From Herminiimonas arsenitoxidans (GTDB lineage Bacteria; Pseudomonadota; Gammaproteobacteria; Burkholderiales; Burkholderiaceae_D), in contig NZ_LT671418.1 of NCBI RefSeq assembly GCF_900130075.1, positions 310,001-374,000 on the forward strand: a stretch of 64,000 nucleotides of DNA, given 5' to 3'. A model generated the notes under the pieces. That model was not told the DNA's origin and searched no databases. It was given only the letters and a program-made list of their open reading frames with translations. Positions 10,219-20,614 of this stretch are shown here, in pieces (position 1 is the stretch's first letter; each line of letters starts with the position of its first letter). Position numbers and translations under genes: made by a program.

Positions 10219-10650
10219 ATGGCGGTAGTACATAAATCAGTCTTGTTGGGTTACAGCGCTGAACAAATGTTTGCGCTGGTAGACCGAGTTGAGGATTATC
10301 CTCAATTTTTGCCATGGTGCGGCGGTGTTGATGTCAAACAGCGGGATGCAGATCGGCTCGTGGCGAGCATCATGATCAATTATCACGGCGTCAAGCAGAG
10401 CTTCACGACTGAGAATACCAATGTGCGTCCCGTCTCCATGACCATGCGTTTGCTGGAAGGACCGTTCAAGCAGTTGCATGGTACCTGGACGTTCAAGCCT
10501 CTGCGGGAAGATGCCTGCAAAATTGACTTTGACTTGCAGTATGAGTTTTCCAATCGTTTGATCGAATCGATCATCGGACCGGTATTCAATATGATTGCGA
10601 GCAGTTTTGTCGATTCATTCAGCAAAAGAGCGGATGCAGTCTATGGCTGA
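10219..10650 (+). CDS. ratA: RatA-type START-domain protein (Coq10-like)
   Basis: A 143-residue polyketide cyclase/START-like protein. Diagnostic are VDRVEDYPQFLPWCGGV near the N-terminus and the terminal amphipathic helix GPVFNMIASSFVDSFSKRA. Members are called RatA toxin in E. coli (reported to block 70S assembly) or Coq10 ubiquinone-binding protein. The smpB-ratA-rnfH arrangement is widely conserved, and a housekeeping quinone-related role is at least as likely as a toxin role. It overlaps rnfH by 8 bases. Confidence 0.9.
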   Translation: MAVVHKSVLLGYSAEQMFALVDRVEDYPQFLPWCGGVDVKQRDADRLVASIMINYHGVKQSFTTENTNVRPVSMTMRLLEGPFKQLHGTWTFKPLREDACKIDFDLQYEFSNRLIESIIGPVFNMIASSFVDSFSKRADAVYG

Positions 10651-10945
10651 TACAGCTATCCACATTCAAATTTGCTACGCCCGGCCGGATCAGCAGTTTT
10701 TGCTGGATCAGACCGTTGCCAGCGGCACCACCATACAGCAAGCGATCCAGAATAGCGGAATTATTCAGCAAGCGCCGGAAATAGACGTGAGCGTCTGGCG
10801 TGTCGGGATTTACGGCAAGATTAAAACGCTGGATACGGTGTTACGCGAACATGACAGAGTGGAAATCTACCGTCCTTTGATCGCCGATCCCAAAGACTCA
10901 CGCCGCAAGCGTGCAGATCATAAAAACGCCAAGAAAACAGATTAA
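10643..10945 (+). CDS. rnfH: RnfH family protein (RatB-like)
   Basis: A small 100-residue beta-grasp (ubiquitin-like) protein with IQICYARPDQQFLLDQTV at the N-terminus and VGIYGKIKTLDTVLREHDRVEIYRPL in the middle, then a basic tail ending in RRKRADHKNAKK. It belongs to the UPF0125/RnfH family, often next to ratA; its molecular function is not established. The ATG at 10643 lies inside the end of ratA; an alternative at 10634 is also in frame. Confidence 0.88.
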   Translation: MADTAIHIQICYARPDQQFLLDQTVASGTTIQQAIQNSGIIQQAPEIDVSVWRVGIYGKIKTLDTVLREHDRVEIYRPLIADPKDSRRKRADHKNAKKTD

Positions 10946-10975
10946 TACGGCGCTGGCTTAGTCAAGCGCTGAATT

Positions 10976-11473
10976 TTATCTGCAGTCATCCAAAGTACGT
11001 TTGTTTTCGCGGATTTCCTGCGCACGTTCGTCATCACTCAAATAAGCACGTTCGCCGGATTGATCCATGCGGCTGACCCGCTGACCGGATTCCAGCACGC
11101 GATTGTAGGCAGTTGCGCGATCGCAGCTATTCTTTTTGTCTGCTGCTTGCTTGGCTTTTTGCTCAGATTCCTTTTCTTTTTCGGCCTGTTGCATACGGCG
11201 TTTCTGGAAATCCGCATTTTTCTCCGTGATGGTTTGCGGCCTTGTTATATCGCTATCTTTCCCGGTGTTCTCGGAGGCCTGTTCTGGTGCCGCGCGCAAG
11301 GTCATGCCGGGCGATTTCAGGATTTTGCTGTTCGGCACTGAGGCTGGTGGCGGGACGTCGGAATATTGTTTGACGCCTTTCCCATCCAGCCAGACATATT
11401 GCGCGAAAGCGGCAGAGGCACAGCAGGATAATGCGAGTACGGCGGCAAGACGTTTCAAACCAGTGGAGCGCAT
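10976..11473 (-). CDS. DUF4124-domain secreted protein
   Basis: A 165-residue envelope protein with a signal peptide (MRSTGLKRLAAVLALSCCASAAFAQ) followed at once by the DUF4124 core YVWLDGKGVKQYSDVPPP. A charged coiled-coil region comes next (KRRMQQAEKEKESEQKAKQA), then a C-terminal segment with Cys and the YLSDDERAQEIRENKRTL motif. The start at 11473 is chosen so the signal peptide begins the protein; 22 more codons are open upstream. Function unknown; likely periplasmic. It is divergent from guaB. Confidence 0.85.
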   Translation of the reverse strand: MRSTGLKRLAAVLALSCCASAAFAQYVWLDGKGVKQYSDVPPPASVPNSKILKSPGMTLRAAPEQASENTGKDSDITRPQTITEKNADFQKRRMQQAEKEKESEQKAKQAADKKNSCDRATAYNRVLESGQRVSRMDQSGERAYLSDDERAQEIRENKRTLDDCR

Positions 11474-11601
11474 GGAAATCCTTGTGAGAAAGACGGCAAA
11501 CAGTTGTGCGATTTCGCCATGCTTCCTGCTTGATGTCAATCAATACGAAGATTTTGCAGAAACCTTTTTCGCAAGGTCAGGACGCAAGAAACGGATTTCT
11601 G

Positions 11602-11607
11602 TATAAT
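11602..11607 (+). promoter_or_regulatory. guaB: -10 box candidate for guaB
   Basis: A perfect TATAAT lies 28 bases before the guaB start, with an AGGA ribosome site at about 11624. No good -35 hexamer is visible at 16-18 bases upstream, so the promoter may depend on an activator or an UP element. Confidence 0.5.
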
Positions 11608-11625
11608 TCGCTTTTGCGCCACTAG

Positions 11626-13095
<1,470 letters not shown>

Positions 13096-13106
13096 GGTTA
13101 GTTGTA

Positions 13107-13577
13107 ATGGCCTTATCTCCGAACCTTGTCTGCAATAGCCCAACGGTGAGCAGGCAAGAAGATTTTTCTCAAGCAGTTGCACGCATCGAGCGGCTTGGGA
13201 AACATCTGTTCGGTGTGTCGGCCTGCGTTGTCTACCTGCATACGGAAAAAGAGCTGCTGGCAGCATCGGAAGCTCATCAGTTCTGCGCACAGTTGCCATT
13301 GACTGATGATTTGCAGGTGGTGCCGGAGAAGTCATCGCCATTCCAGGCTGCCTTGGGCAAGTTTGATAATGTTGAAGTGCGCTTTTGTGCCTTGCAGCCA
13401 CTACGCGATAGCACTGGAAAAATCGTCGGCAGGATGGCTTTGATCCATGAGCGGTCGCGTATGTTCACCGCTGGCGATAAAGATTGTTTAGTCGATTTGG
13501 TCGCATTGTTCGAGCGAGAATTGCATTTCCGCACATCTTCATTGTCAGCGCATTCCGATGTAACGCTGCCTAGCTAA
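13107..13577 (+). CDS. GAF-like domain protein between guaB and guaA
   Basis: A 156-residue soluble protein. EDFSQAVARIERLGKHLFGVSACVVYLH and FCALQPLRDSTGKIVGRMALIHERSRMFTAGDKDCL have the helix-sheet pattern of a short GAF domain, and the C-terminal helix LVDLVALFEREL is typical of a GAF end. There is no output domain. It starts 11 bases after guaB and ends 53 bases before guaA, so a link to purine metabolism is possible but not shown. Ligand unknown. Confidence 0.65.
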   Translation: MALSPNLVCNSPTVSRQEDFSQAVARIERLGKHLFGVSACVVYLHTEKELLAASEAHQFCAQLPLTDDLQVVPEKSSPFQAALGKFDNVEVRFCALQPLRDSTGKIVGRMALIHERSRMFTAGDKDCLVDLVALFERELHFRTSSLSAHSDVTLPS

Positions 13578-13630
13578 AAATTGTTATTCCACATTGACTC
13601 ATCATTTGAAGTTCTCAGCCATTTAATCTC

Positions 13631-15250
13631 ATGCACTCGAAAATTCTCATCCTCGATTTCGGTTCACAAGTCACCCAATTGATCGCACGTCGCGTGCGCG
13701 ATTCTGGTGTTTTTTCTGAAGTCTATCCATACGATGTCAGCGATGAGTTCGTGCGCAATTACGGCGCGGCTGGTGTGATTCTGTCCGGTGGTCCGAATTC
13801 AGTCATCGAAGGTGACGAGTCGCCACGCGTACCGCAAGCAGTATTTGAACTGGGTGTGCCAGTACTCGGCATTTGCTACGGCATGCAAGCCATGGCAGAG
13901 CAACTCGGTGGCAAGGTGGAAAATGGCACAGTACGCGAGTTCGGTTACGCAGAAGTGCGTGCGCATGGTCATACCGCGCTACTGAAAGACATCAGCGACT
14001 TCACCACGCCTGAAGGCTATGGCATGTTGAAAGTCTGGATGAGCCACGGCGATAAAGTGAACGAAATGCCGCCAGGCTTCAAACTGATGGCGTCGACACC
14101 GAATTGTCCTATCGCCGGCATGGCAGATGAAGCTCGTCGCATGTATGCATTCCAGTTCCATCCGGAAGTCACGCACACGGTACAAGGTAAAGCCATCATC
14201 GCGCGCTTCGTGCACGATATTTGCGGCTGCAAATCGGACTGGAACATGCCCGATTACATCGCCGAAGCGGTTGAAAAAATTCGTCAGCAAGTTGGCAAGG
14301 ATGAAGTCATTCTAGGCTTGTCCGGTGGCGTTGACAGCAGTGTTGCTGCAGCGTTAATCCATCGCGCGATTGGTGATCAATTGACTTGCGTGTTTGTCGA
14401 TCACGGCTTGTTGCGTCTGGACGAAGGCAAGATGGTAATGGAGATGTTCGCCGAGAACTTGGGCGTTAACGTCATCCGCATCGATGCAGTCGATCAGTTC
14501 ATGGGTCATCTGGCCGGTGTCTCTGATCCGGAAGCGAAACGCAAGATTATCGGTCGCGAGTTTGTTGAAGTGTTCCAGGTCGAAGCCGGCAAGCGCAAGA
14601 ATGCCAAATGGCTGGCGCAAGGCACAATTTATCCAGACGTCATTGAGAGTGCAGGCAAGGGCAAGAAAGGCCACACGATCAAGAGTCACCACAATGTAGG
14701 CGGCTTGCCGGAAACATTGAATCTGCAATTGCTGGAGCCATTGCGCGAGTTGTTCAAGGATGAAGTGCGTCAACTGGGCGTCGCGCTCGGCCTGCCGCAT
14801 GACATGGTCTACCGTCATCCATTCCCAGGCCCTGGTCTGGGTGTGCGTATCCTCGGTGAAGTGAAAAAAGAATTTGCTGATCTGTTGCGTCGTGCAGATG
14901 CGATCTTTATCGAAGAGCTGCGTAATACGCCATTCGTGGCGACGCCAGGCGCATCGGAAGCAACCGATAACGGTATTCCACATCGCAATTGGTACGACGC
15001 GACTAGCCAGGCATTTGCCGTGTTCCTGCCAGTTAAATCGGTAGGCGTGATGGGTGATGGCCGCACTTACGAATACGTCGTTGCTTTGCGTGCAGTGCAG
15101 ACGCAGGATTTCATGACTGCACACTGGGCGCACTTACCGCATGAGTTGTTGGGCAATGTGTCCAACCGCATCATCAATGAAGTACGCGGCATTAATCGCG
15201 TGGTCTACGATATCTCGGGCAAGCCGCCTGCGACGATCGAGTGGGAATAA
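13631..15250 (+). CDS. guaA: GMP synthase (glutamine-hydrolysing)
   Basis: Amidates XMP to GMP. N-terminal class I glutamine amidotransferase domain (1-200) with the nucleophile Cys82 in GICYGMQAM and the His-x-Glu of [10 protein letters not shown]. Then an ATP pyrophosphatase domain with the P-loop [13 protein letters not shown], and the C-terminal dimerisation domain ending PPATIEWE. The 539 residues are near the usual length. Two perfect palindromes follow the stop. Confidence 0.97.
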   Translation: MHSKILILDFGSQVTQLIARRVRDSGVFSEVYPYDVSDEFVRNYGAAGVILSGGPNSVIEGDESPRVPQAVFELGVPVLGICYGMQAMAEQLGGKVENGTVREFGYAEVRAHGHTALLKDISDFTTPEGYGMLKVWMSHGDKVNEMPPGFKLMASTPNCPIAGMADEARRMYAFQFHPEVTHTVQGKAIIARFVHDICGCKSDWNMPDYIAEAVEKIRQQVGKDEVILGLSGGVDSSVAAALIHRAIGDQLTCVFVDHGLLRLDEGKMVMEMFAENLGVNVIRIDAVDQFMGHLAGVSDPEAKRKIIGREFVEVFQVEAGKRKNAKWLAQGTIYPDVIESAGKGKKGHTIKSHHNVGGLPETLNLQLLEPLRELFKDEVRQLGVALGLPHDMVYRHPFPGPGLGVRILGEVKKEFADLLRRADAIFIEELRNTPFVATPGASEATDNGIPHRNWYDATSQAFAVFLPVKSVGVMGDGRTYEYVVALRAVQTQDFMTAHWAHLPHELLGNVSNRIINEVRGINRVVYDISGKPPATIEWE

Positions 15251-15252
15251 TT

Positions 15253-15318
15253 ATCTAATTGATCAATTAGATATGTGGTGATCTTTCTAGTGCCGCTTGA
15301 GTTAACTCAAGCGGCACT
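15253..15318. repeat. two perfect palindromes downstream of guaA
   Basis: A 20-base perfect palindrome (15253-15272, centre GATC) is followed by a 30-base perfect palindrome (15289-15318, two 15-base arms with no spacer, beginning AGTGCCGCTTGAG). The second could fold as a strong stem and end guaA transcription, but no clear T-run follows. A further nested inverted repeat, GCATAGA/TCTATGC (15351-15357 with 15381-15387), lies in the same 315-base gap before fecI1. Confidence 0.7.
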
Positions 15319-15435
15319 ATTCATTTCTGCGTCACCTTTTTGTAGATGGAGCATAGATGTACGCATGCATCACTGATGCTTCTATGCAACGAGGTGTAGA
15401 TACAACAGTCAATTGACGTGTCGCTCATCCAGTGA

Positions 15436-15457
15436 AATAATGAGAACTATTCTCATT
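15436..15457. promoter_or_regulatory. Fur-box-like palindrome upstream of fecI cassette 1
   Basis: AATGAGAA-CTA-TTCTCATT (15439-15457) is a perfect 8-3-8 inverted repeat. The 19-mer at 15436-15454 matches 14 of 19 bases of the classical Fur consensus by my count. It sits about 110 bases before the sigma-factor start. Confidence 0.7.
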
Positions 15458-15565
15458 TACTGGGCAAGCAATCCTTTACGGTAGCCAGCCGATTTGCAAG
15501 GCGTATGCCTACACTGGATTGCTGTGACTACTGTTTTTCATCCGAATGAAATCAAATCTGATGCG

Positions 15566-16057
15566 ATGATCACATCGCGGTCGGTGGGCGAGTTGTATAT
15601 CGATCATCAAGGCTGGTTGCAGACTTGGTTGCGTCGCAAATTGGGTTGCAGCGATCATGCTGCCGATCTTACACAAGATACTTTCGTGCAATTAATGAGT
15701 GGCATGCACCCGGCTAATTTGAGTGAGCCGCGCGCCTACATTACGGTGATTGCAAAGCGGGTGCTGTTCAACTTTTGGCGTCGACGTGATCTGGAAAACG
15801 CTTACCTCGAAGCACTTGCCGCTTTGCCTGAAGATGTGGCCCCATCCATGGAGGACCGTGCCTTGGTGCTTGAAGCACTGGAGCAAATCGATAGGGCGCT
15901 GGCAGCTATTCCAGTAAAAGCCAAACAGGTATTTTTGCTGAATCAACTTCAAGAACTAACGTATAGCGAAATTGCCGCGCAACTTTTGATGCCTGTCATT
16001 ACCGTGCGTCGGTATATGAAGCTGGCGATTTGCGCATGTTGTACGGCGGCTGAATAG
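15566..16057 (+). CDS. ECF sigma factor, FecI type (cassette 1)
   Basis: Directs RNA polymerase to the receptor gene of its own cassette when the surface signal is received. Region 2 is seen in ELYIDHQGWLQTWLRRKLG and the LTQDTFVQLM motif; YITVIAKRVLFNFWRRRDLE is the end of region 2; region 4 has a helix-turn-helix (ELTYSEIAAQLLMPVITVRRYMKLA). The ATG at 15566 gives 163 residues, normal for FecI proteins. A longer frame opens at 15494 but its extra residues are not family-like. No strong ribosome site is visible. fecR1 starts 2 bases after the stop. Confidence 0.92.
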   Translation: MITSRSVGELYIDHQGWLQTWLRRKLGCSDHAADLTQDTFVQLMSGMHPANLSEPRAYITVIAKRVLFNFWRRRDLENAYLEALAALPEDVAPSMEDRALVLEALEQIDRALAAIPVKAKQVFLLNQLQELTYSEIAAQLLMPVITVRRYMKLAICACCTAAE

Positions 16058-16059
16058 TC

Positions 16060-17103
16060 ATGCGTCATCCTTCTTCCAATATGTGCGTAGACGGCAACTC
16101 CTTGTTGATCTCGCAGCAAACCATTTCACAAGCGGCACTGGATGCGGCGATCGACTGGATGGTTTTGTTTCGTTCAGGTGAAAGCAGCGAAGATGAATAT
16201 CAGCGCTTCGCGCACTGGAAATCTTTAGACAGTCAGCACGAGCATGCCTGGAACAAGGTTGCGGGTGTGTTGGATAGATCTTTCGCGCCGATACGCAGCG
16301 TCGGTCAACGTGTGCCGGGACATGGCAAAGCGGCGGAGCTGGCCATTTTGCAGGTGGCAGATCCACGACATTCTGCGTCAAGAAGAAAATTGCTGGGTGG
16401 TCTGCTGGCTTTTGGTGCTATCAGCGCCGTCGGAGTAGTGGCAGTAAAAAATGGTTCTGTCTCCACACTGGTTGCTGATCTGCGCACGGGTACGGGTGAG
16501 CGCAAGACTTTCAATTTGCCAGACGGCAGTACGGTGATGCTGAATGCATGTTCTGCTGCTGACGTTGATTTCGATGGCGTAGCGCGTGTTGTGCGCTTGC
16601 GCAAAGGTGAATTGGTCGCCTCCGTCAAAACGGATGCGCGGCCTTTTATTGTGCAGACTGATTGCGGCATGGTACGCGCTTTGGGAACACGCTTCCTGGT
16701 GCGACAGGAGGCAGACCGTAGTTTTGCATTAGTGCTTGAGCATACGGTTGGCATTACAACCCGCAATGACACAGGCAATGGTAATTCGCACGTTTTGCGC
16801 GAAGGTGAGGCCGTCTGGTTCGATCGTGATGGCATTGGTGCTGTGCAAGCCGGACTTGAGGGCAAGGCTGCGTGGATGGATGGCATGTTGTCAGTCAACG
16901 ATGAATCCTTGGAAGATGTAATCGCTGCACTGCGTCCTTATCGAACTGGCTTTGTACGCGTTTCCCCAGCTGCTGCGCAATTGCGGGTGTTGGGTGCATT
17001 CCCTCTAGACAATACCAATCAGGTGCTGGAATCCTTGGTGCAAACCTTGCCGATCCGAATTACACGCTATAGCGATTTATTCGTGTTGATCGATGTAGCT
17101 TGA
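16060..17103 (+). CDS. FecR-family anti-sigma/signal transducer (cassette 1)
   Basis: Inner-membrane protein that holds FecI and relays the receptor signal. N-terminal cytoplasmic DUF4880 domain (about 25-70; AAIDWMVLFRSGESSEDEY). A twin-arginine-like motif, SRRKLLGG (107-114), opens the single membrane segment (111-129). The periplasmic FecR domain (LRTGTGERKTFNLPDGSTV onwards) and a C-terminal STN-like segment that contacts the receptor follow. E. coli FecR is known to be membrane-inserted by the Tat pathway, which fits the RRK motif. 347 residues. Confidence 0.92.
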   Translation: MRHPSSNMCVDGNSLLISQQTISQAALDAAIDWMVLFRSGESSEDEYQRFAHWKSLDSQHEHAWNKVAGVLDRSFAPIRSVGQRVPGHGKAAELAILQVADPRHSASRRKLLGGLLAFGAISAVGVVAVKNGSVSTLVADLRTGTGERKTFNLPDGSTVMLNACSAADVDFDGVARVVRLRKGELVASVKTDARPFIVQTDCGMVRALGTRFLVRQEADRSFALVLEHTVGITTRNDTGNGNSHVLREGEAVWFDRDGIGAVQAGLEGKAAWMDGMLSVNDESLEDVIAALRPYRTGFVRVSPAAAQLRVLGAFPLDNTNQVLESLVQTLPIRITRYSDLFVLIDVA

Positions 17104-17201
17104 GCCTTGCCAAAATTTATTTTCAGATTCGATGATCACTTTTGTCTGCGTCGATGCACATGTTCTTTGAAGACATGTTTAACGAACCCAGGAAATTGAT
17201 C

Positions 17202-19604
17202 ATGAATTGCTTTATCACCTCATCATTGCGTCCTCGTCCCGTCGTATTGGCCATCGCGCTGGCTTTATCTACTGGCGCTTATGCTCAGAGTGCGCAACAA
17301 ACGACATCAACCACAGAACGTGCCTCGTCACTTCACAACTATCAGATTGCAGCAGGGCAGTTGGGTATCACGCTGCTGGAAATCGCGCGCATCAGTCGCA
17401 CGGCAATTTCTGTTGATCCTGCTCTGGTGCAGGGGCTGAGCGCACCAGCAATTCGTGGCGACTTGCGTGTTGAGCAGGCTGTGCAACGTGCATTGGCAGA
17501 TCATGCGCTGGTTTTACAGCGCACTGAGAACGGCACGCTGACCGTCGTCAAGAGAGCAGATAGCGAGGCGCGCGATACGGGTGCTTTGCCAGAGGTAAAG
17601 GTGACGAGTACGGCGCTTGCAGATACAGGTCAGCATCTCAATGCACCAGTTAATAGCGGTGCGTTAGGCAATCGCACAGTGCTGGAGACGCCTTTCTCAA
17701 GCACGGTGGTAACCAGTGCAGATATCGCCGAGCGGCAGATCAGCAAGTTGGGTGATGTATTCGCTACCGATGCATCTGTCTCGGACAACAGCGGCGCTTA
17801 TGGTGCATGGGCTACTTATTTGACGGTGCGCGGTCTGGCGCTGGATTTTCAGAACTCCTTTCGTATCGATGGCAAGCCATTCCTGAGTTATGTCGTGACG
17901 CTGCCTTATGAGCACATGGAGCAAATCGAATTGCTGAAAGGCTCTACTGGCTTCATGTATGGCTTTGGCTCGCCCGGTGGTTTGGTCAACTATGTCACCA
18001 AAAAACCAACGGATGAACCTTTACGCAGTGTGGGCGTTGGCTATTCGTCCAAAGGTTTGTTGAGCGAACATGTAGATATCGGTGGGCGCGTGGGTGAAAA
18101 CGGCAGGTTCGGTTATCGTCTGAATGCAACACATGAAGAAGGCAGGACATTCAATAATGGTTCACTGAATCGCAACGCACTATCGCTGGCACTGGATGCG
18201 CGTCTGACCGATAAGCTGACATGGGATTTTCAATCCATTGCGCAGGATCGCAAGGCTGTTGGGCAGGAGCCAACGATTACCACTTTCGGTCTTGTTGGCA
18301 ACAGACTTCCTTCTCCGATCAGGAATGACAACAGCACGATAGTCGGCAGCGGTGTCTATGCGGACAATTCTTTCCGCTTTTACTCTACCGGCCTCAAATA
18401 CGAGTTAACACCTGATTGGAAAATCAGTGCCAACTATAGCCACAGTTCAACCACAACGCGACGCAATGAATCGGTTCTTGGTTTGACGGACAGCTTGGGA
18501 AATTACACTGATACTCGCTCTGATTATGGTGAGTCGTATCAATTCAATCAATTGCAAGCCATGTTGGAAGGTAAATTCCAGACTGGTTCGTTCGAGCATC
18601 AAGTTGTTGTGGGTGCGTCAGCGCTGAAGCTGAAGAACGACTACAGTCGAATTTCTGTTTATCAGCTTATTGGTACTGGAAACCTCGCATCGCAAAATAC
18701 GAATAGTTATTACAGTTCAGGTGATCTGGGTTTGTATCGTGGTGGTGATATGACACAAAAAGCACTTTTCGCGAGTGACACGATAAAACTGTCCGAACGT
18801 GTGTCTGTGTTGGCTGGTTTGCGCTACACCAACTACAGTCACGCTACTTACAAATCTGACGGCACAGCTTTGTCTGATCCGTATAAACAGAATGGTATAA
18901 AAACGCCTACCTTGGCACTGATGTACAAACTGACGCCGAATACCATGGCTTACACCAGTTATATGGAATCGCTGGAGCCTGGAACCGTAGTCGGACTCAC
19001 TTACGCTAACCAACGTTCCGTATTGGACCCGCTCAAGAGCAAGCAATATGAAGTAGGGATCAAAACAGAGCAAAGTGATTGGAGTGCAACTGCCGCGATA
19101 TTCCGTATCGAGAAAAAATCACAATACGGTAATAGTGCGAATGTGTTTGTGCAGGATGGCATGGCTATTTACCAAGGTCTCGAACTGGGTGCCGCAGCAC
19201 GTCTGGCGAAGAACTGGAATGTGGGCGGCAGTTTGATGTTGCTGGATTCTGAATATAAAAATGCGCTTGTTGGTACGGGTAACCGTGTGGCGGGAGCACC
19301 AGAAGCGATTGTGGCTGCACAACTGGCTTATACCGTGCCGCAAGTTCCCGGCTTGAAGTTGAATGCCAATGCAAAGTACACCGGAGCCACGATGTTGCGA
19401 GCAAGTAATGATATTCAGGTCGCGGGTTATACCTTGTTGAATCTTGGCGCTGTCTATGACACGCGTATCGGTGGATATGACACGACCTTCCGTCTGGCGA
19501 TCAATAACGCGACTGACAAGCGCTACTGGATGTTCCAGTACGAAAATTACGTGAAAGCGGGTGACCCTCGTTCACTCACGCTTAACGCGACTTTCAAATT
19601 CTGA
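17202..19604 (+). CDS. TonB-dependent siderophore receptor with signalling domain (cassette 1)
   Basis: Outer-membrane receptor and signal transducer. The ATG at 17202 is preceded by AGGAA at good spacing and begins a signal peptide ending at ALSTGAYAQ; two upstream in-frame starts are less likely. An STN domain (about 35-115) is followed by the TonB-box-like LPEVKVTS, a plug domain (ETPFSSTVVTSADIAERQ through GSTGFMYGFGSPGGLVNYVT) and a beta-barrel ending in the aromatic NATFKF. 800 residues. The ligand cannot be read from sequence; the barrel end resembles receptors of the TonB-siderophore family. Confidence 0.93.
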   Translation: MNCFITSSLRPRPVVLAIALALSTGAYAQSAQQTTSTTERASSLHNYQIAAGQLGITLLEIARISRTAISVDPALVQGLSAPAIRGDLRVEQAVQRALADHALVLQRTENGTLTVVKRADSEARDTGALPEVKVTSTALADTGQHLNAPVNSGALGNRTVLETPFSSTVVTSADIAERQISKLGDVFATDASVSDNSGAYGAWATYLTVRGLALDFQNSFRIDGKPFLSYVVTLPYEHMEQIELLKGSTGFMYGFGSPGGLVNYVTKKPTDEPLRSVGVGYSSKGLLSEHVDIGGRVGENGRFGYRLNATHEEGRTFNNGSLNRNALSLALDARLTDKLTWDFQSIAQDRKAVGQEPTITTFGLVGNRLPSPIRNDNSTIVGSGVYADNSFRFYSTGLKYELTPDWKISANYSHSSTTTRRNESVLGLTDSLGNYTDTRSDYGESYQFNQLQAMLEGKFQTGSFEHQVVVGASALKLKNDYSRISVYQLIGTGNLASQNTNSYYSSGDLGLYRGGDMTQKALFASDTIKLSERVSVLAGLRYTNYSHATYKSDGTALSDPYKQNGIKTPTLALMYKLTPNTMAYTSYMESLEPGTVVGLTYANQRSVLDPLKSKQYEVGIKTEQSDWSATAAIFRIEKKSQYGNSANVFVQDGMAIYQGLELGAAARLAKNWNVGGSLMLLDSEYKNALVGTGNRVAGAPEAIVAAQLAYTVPQVPGLKLNANAKYTGATMLRASNDIQVAGYTLLNLGAVYDTRIGGYDTTFRLAINNATDKRYWMFQYENYVKAGDPRSLTLNATFKF

Positions 19605-19634
19605 TGGTTATGTTTGTTGGTACATCTGGAGAGG

Positions 19635-19663
19635 AAAACGGCTGCTGAGGCAGCCGTTTTTTT
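19635..19663 (+). terminator. intrinsic terminator after receptor 1
   Basis: AAAACGGCTGC and GCAGCCGTTTT form an 11-base stem with a 4-base loop, followed by a T-run. It ends cassette 1. Confidence 0.92.
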
Positions 19664-19767
19664 AAGCAGTATCTTTGTTGAATGGGAATAAATTGAACGA
19701 CAGTGAGATGCAGCACGCAGTTGTCAGTTGAGGTTAAGCATCAACGACGTGCTGTGTGAGTTGTTGA

Positions 19768-20340
19768 TTAAGTCAGGCGCGTAGCAAATTCCGCGACACG
19801 TTTTCCTAGCAAGCGTGCAGTTTTCAGATCGCCTGAACGTGGCGCTTCGTCCGGCGAGGCATCTGACGGCGATATTGCCAAAGCGCCGGCGAAACCTGCA
19901 GTCCAGTTCACATCATCGGGGCCATGTGTTTTGGTATTGGCCGGCATCAAGCCGGTGCCTATCCATATCTGGCCGTGTTGTTGCGAGAGCGTCCAGAAAT
20001 ACTGAATAGTAGAAAATTTGTCGCCATTCAGCGATGCTGAATTGGTGAAGCCGGCAGCGACCTTGTCTTTCCATGCTTGTCCGAACCACGGTTTGGATGA
20101 AGCATCAGCAAATTTCTTGAATTGCCAGGCTGGGCCGCCCATGTAAGTAGGGCTGCCGTAGATGATGGCATCTGCTTTGCTGATTTCTTCCCACGCGCTT
20201 TCTGGCAGGTCACCTTCGGGATTGATTTGATACAACTTGGCTTTTGCGCCGGGAGCAGATGACGCTCCCTCAAAAACCGCTTCCGCCTGCTTGGTTGTAT
20301 GGCCGTAGCCGCTGAAAAATACGATGGCGATGGTAGTCAT
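19768..20340 (-). CDS. flavodoxin-like / NAD(P)H-dependent oxidoreductase (WrbA-like)
   Basis: A 190-residue FMN-binding protein. IVFFSGYGHTTKQAEAVFEG is the phosphate-binding loop and IIYGSPTYMGGPAWQFKKF the second flavin-contact loop; GFTNSASLNGDKFSTIQYFW and the GPDDVNW region match the flavodoxin/WrbA type. The start at 20340 (MTTIAIVFF) is chosen because upstream residues are not family-like. It lies between cassettes 1 and 2 on the opposite strand. A role as an iron-sparing electron carrier or a ferric reductase partner is inference from position. Confidence 0.85.
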   Translation of the reverse strand: MTTIAIVFFSGYGHTTKQAEAVFEGASSAPGAKAKLYQINPEGDLPESAWEEISKADAIIYGSPTYMGGPAWQFKKFADASSKPWFGQAWKDKVAAGFTNSASLNGDKFSTIQYFWTLSQQHGQIWIGTGLMPANTKTHGPDDVNWTAGFAGALAISPSDASPDEAPRSGDLKTARLLGKRVAEFATRLT

Positions 20341-20519
20341 GGGAGCACGCTTTCTATAGAAGACGTTAGGGAAGGCACGGGCAAGGTGAGATGCCGTACT
20401 CAATCTGAGAGTGGCTTGCAGCTTATTAAGTTTCTATAAGAAGCCTGAATTGAGGGGCAACACGTCATTCTGAACAAAGTATGAGGTCCTCCATGTACCG
20501 TCTTCGCAACAAGTTTGGT

Positions 20520-20614
20520 CAAGTTGCAAGCTGGATGTAGTCAGAACTAACAAGTAATGTGATAATGAGAATCATTATCAATAGTGTTATTTGATTCTTC
20601 ATCTAGTTTTCATG
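20520..20614 (+). repeat. duplicated fecI promoter region, copy A
   Basis: About 95 bases ending at the fecI2 ATG are nearly identical to 24841-24935 before fecI3. Shared blocks include AAGTAATGTGATAATGAGAA, the rest of the Fur box, TTGATTCTTCATC and AGTTTTCATG. Confidence 0.85.
20561..20579. promoter_or_regulatory. Fur box upstream of fecI cassette 2
   Basis: GATAATGAGAATCATTATC matches the 19-base Fur consensus at 18 of 19 positions. It ends 32 bases before the fecI2 ATG, so Fur-Fe would cover the promoter or transcription start. Confidence 0.92.

Noticed and set aside
10219..10945. RatA-RnfH as a toxin-antitoxin system
   Set aside because: Both are widely conserved housekeeping-like families next to smpB; the sequence shows no antitoxin or addiction-module layout.
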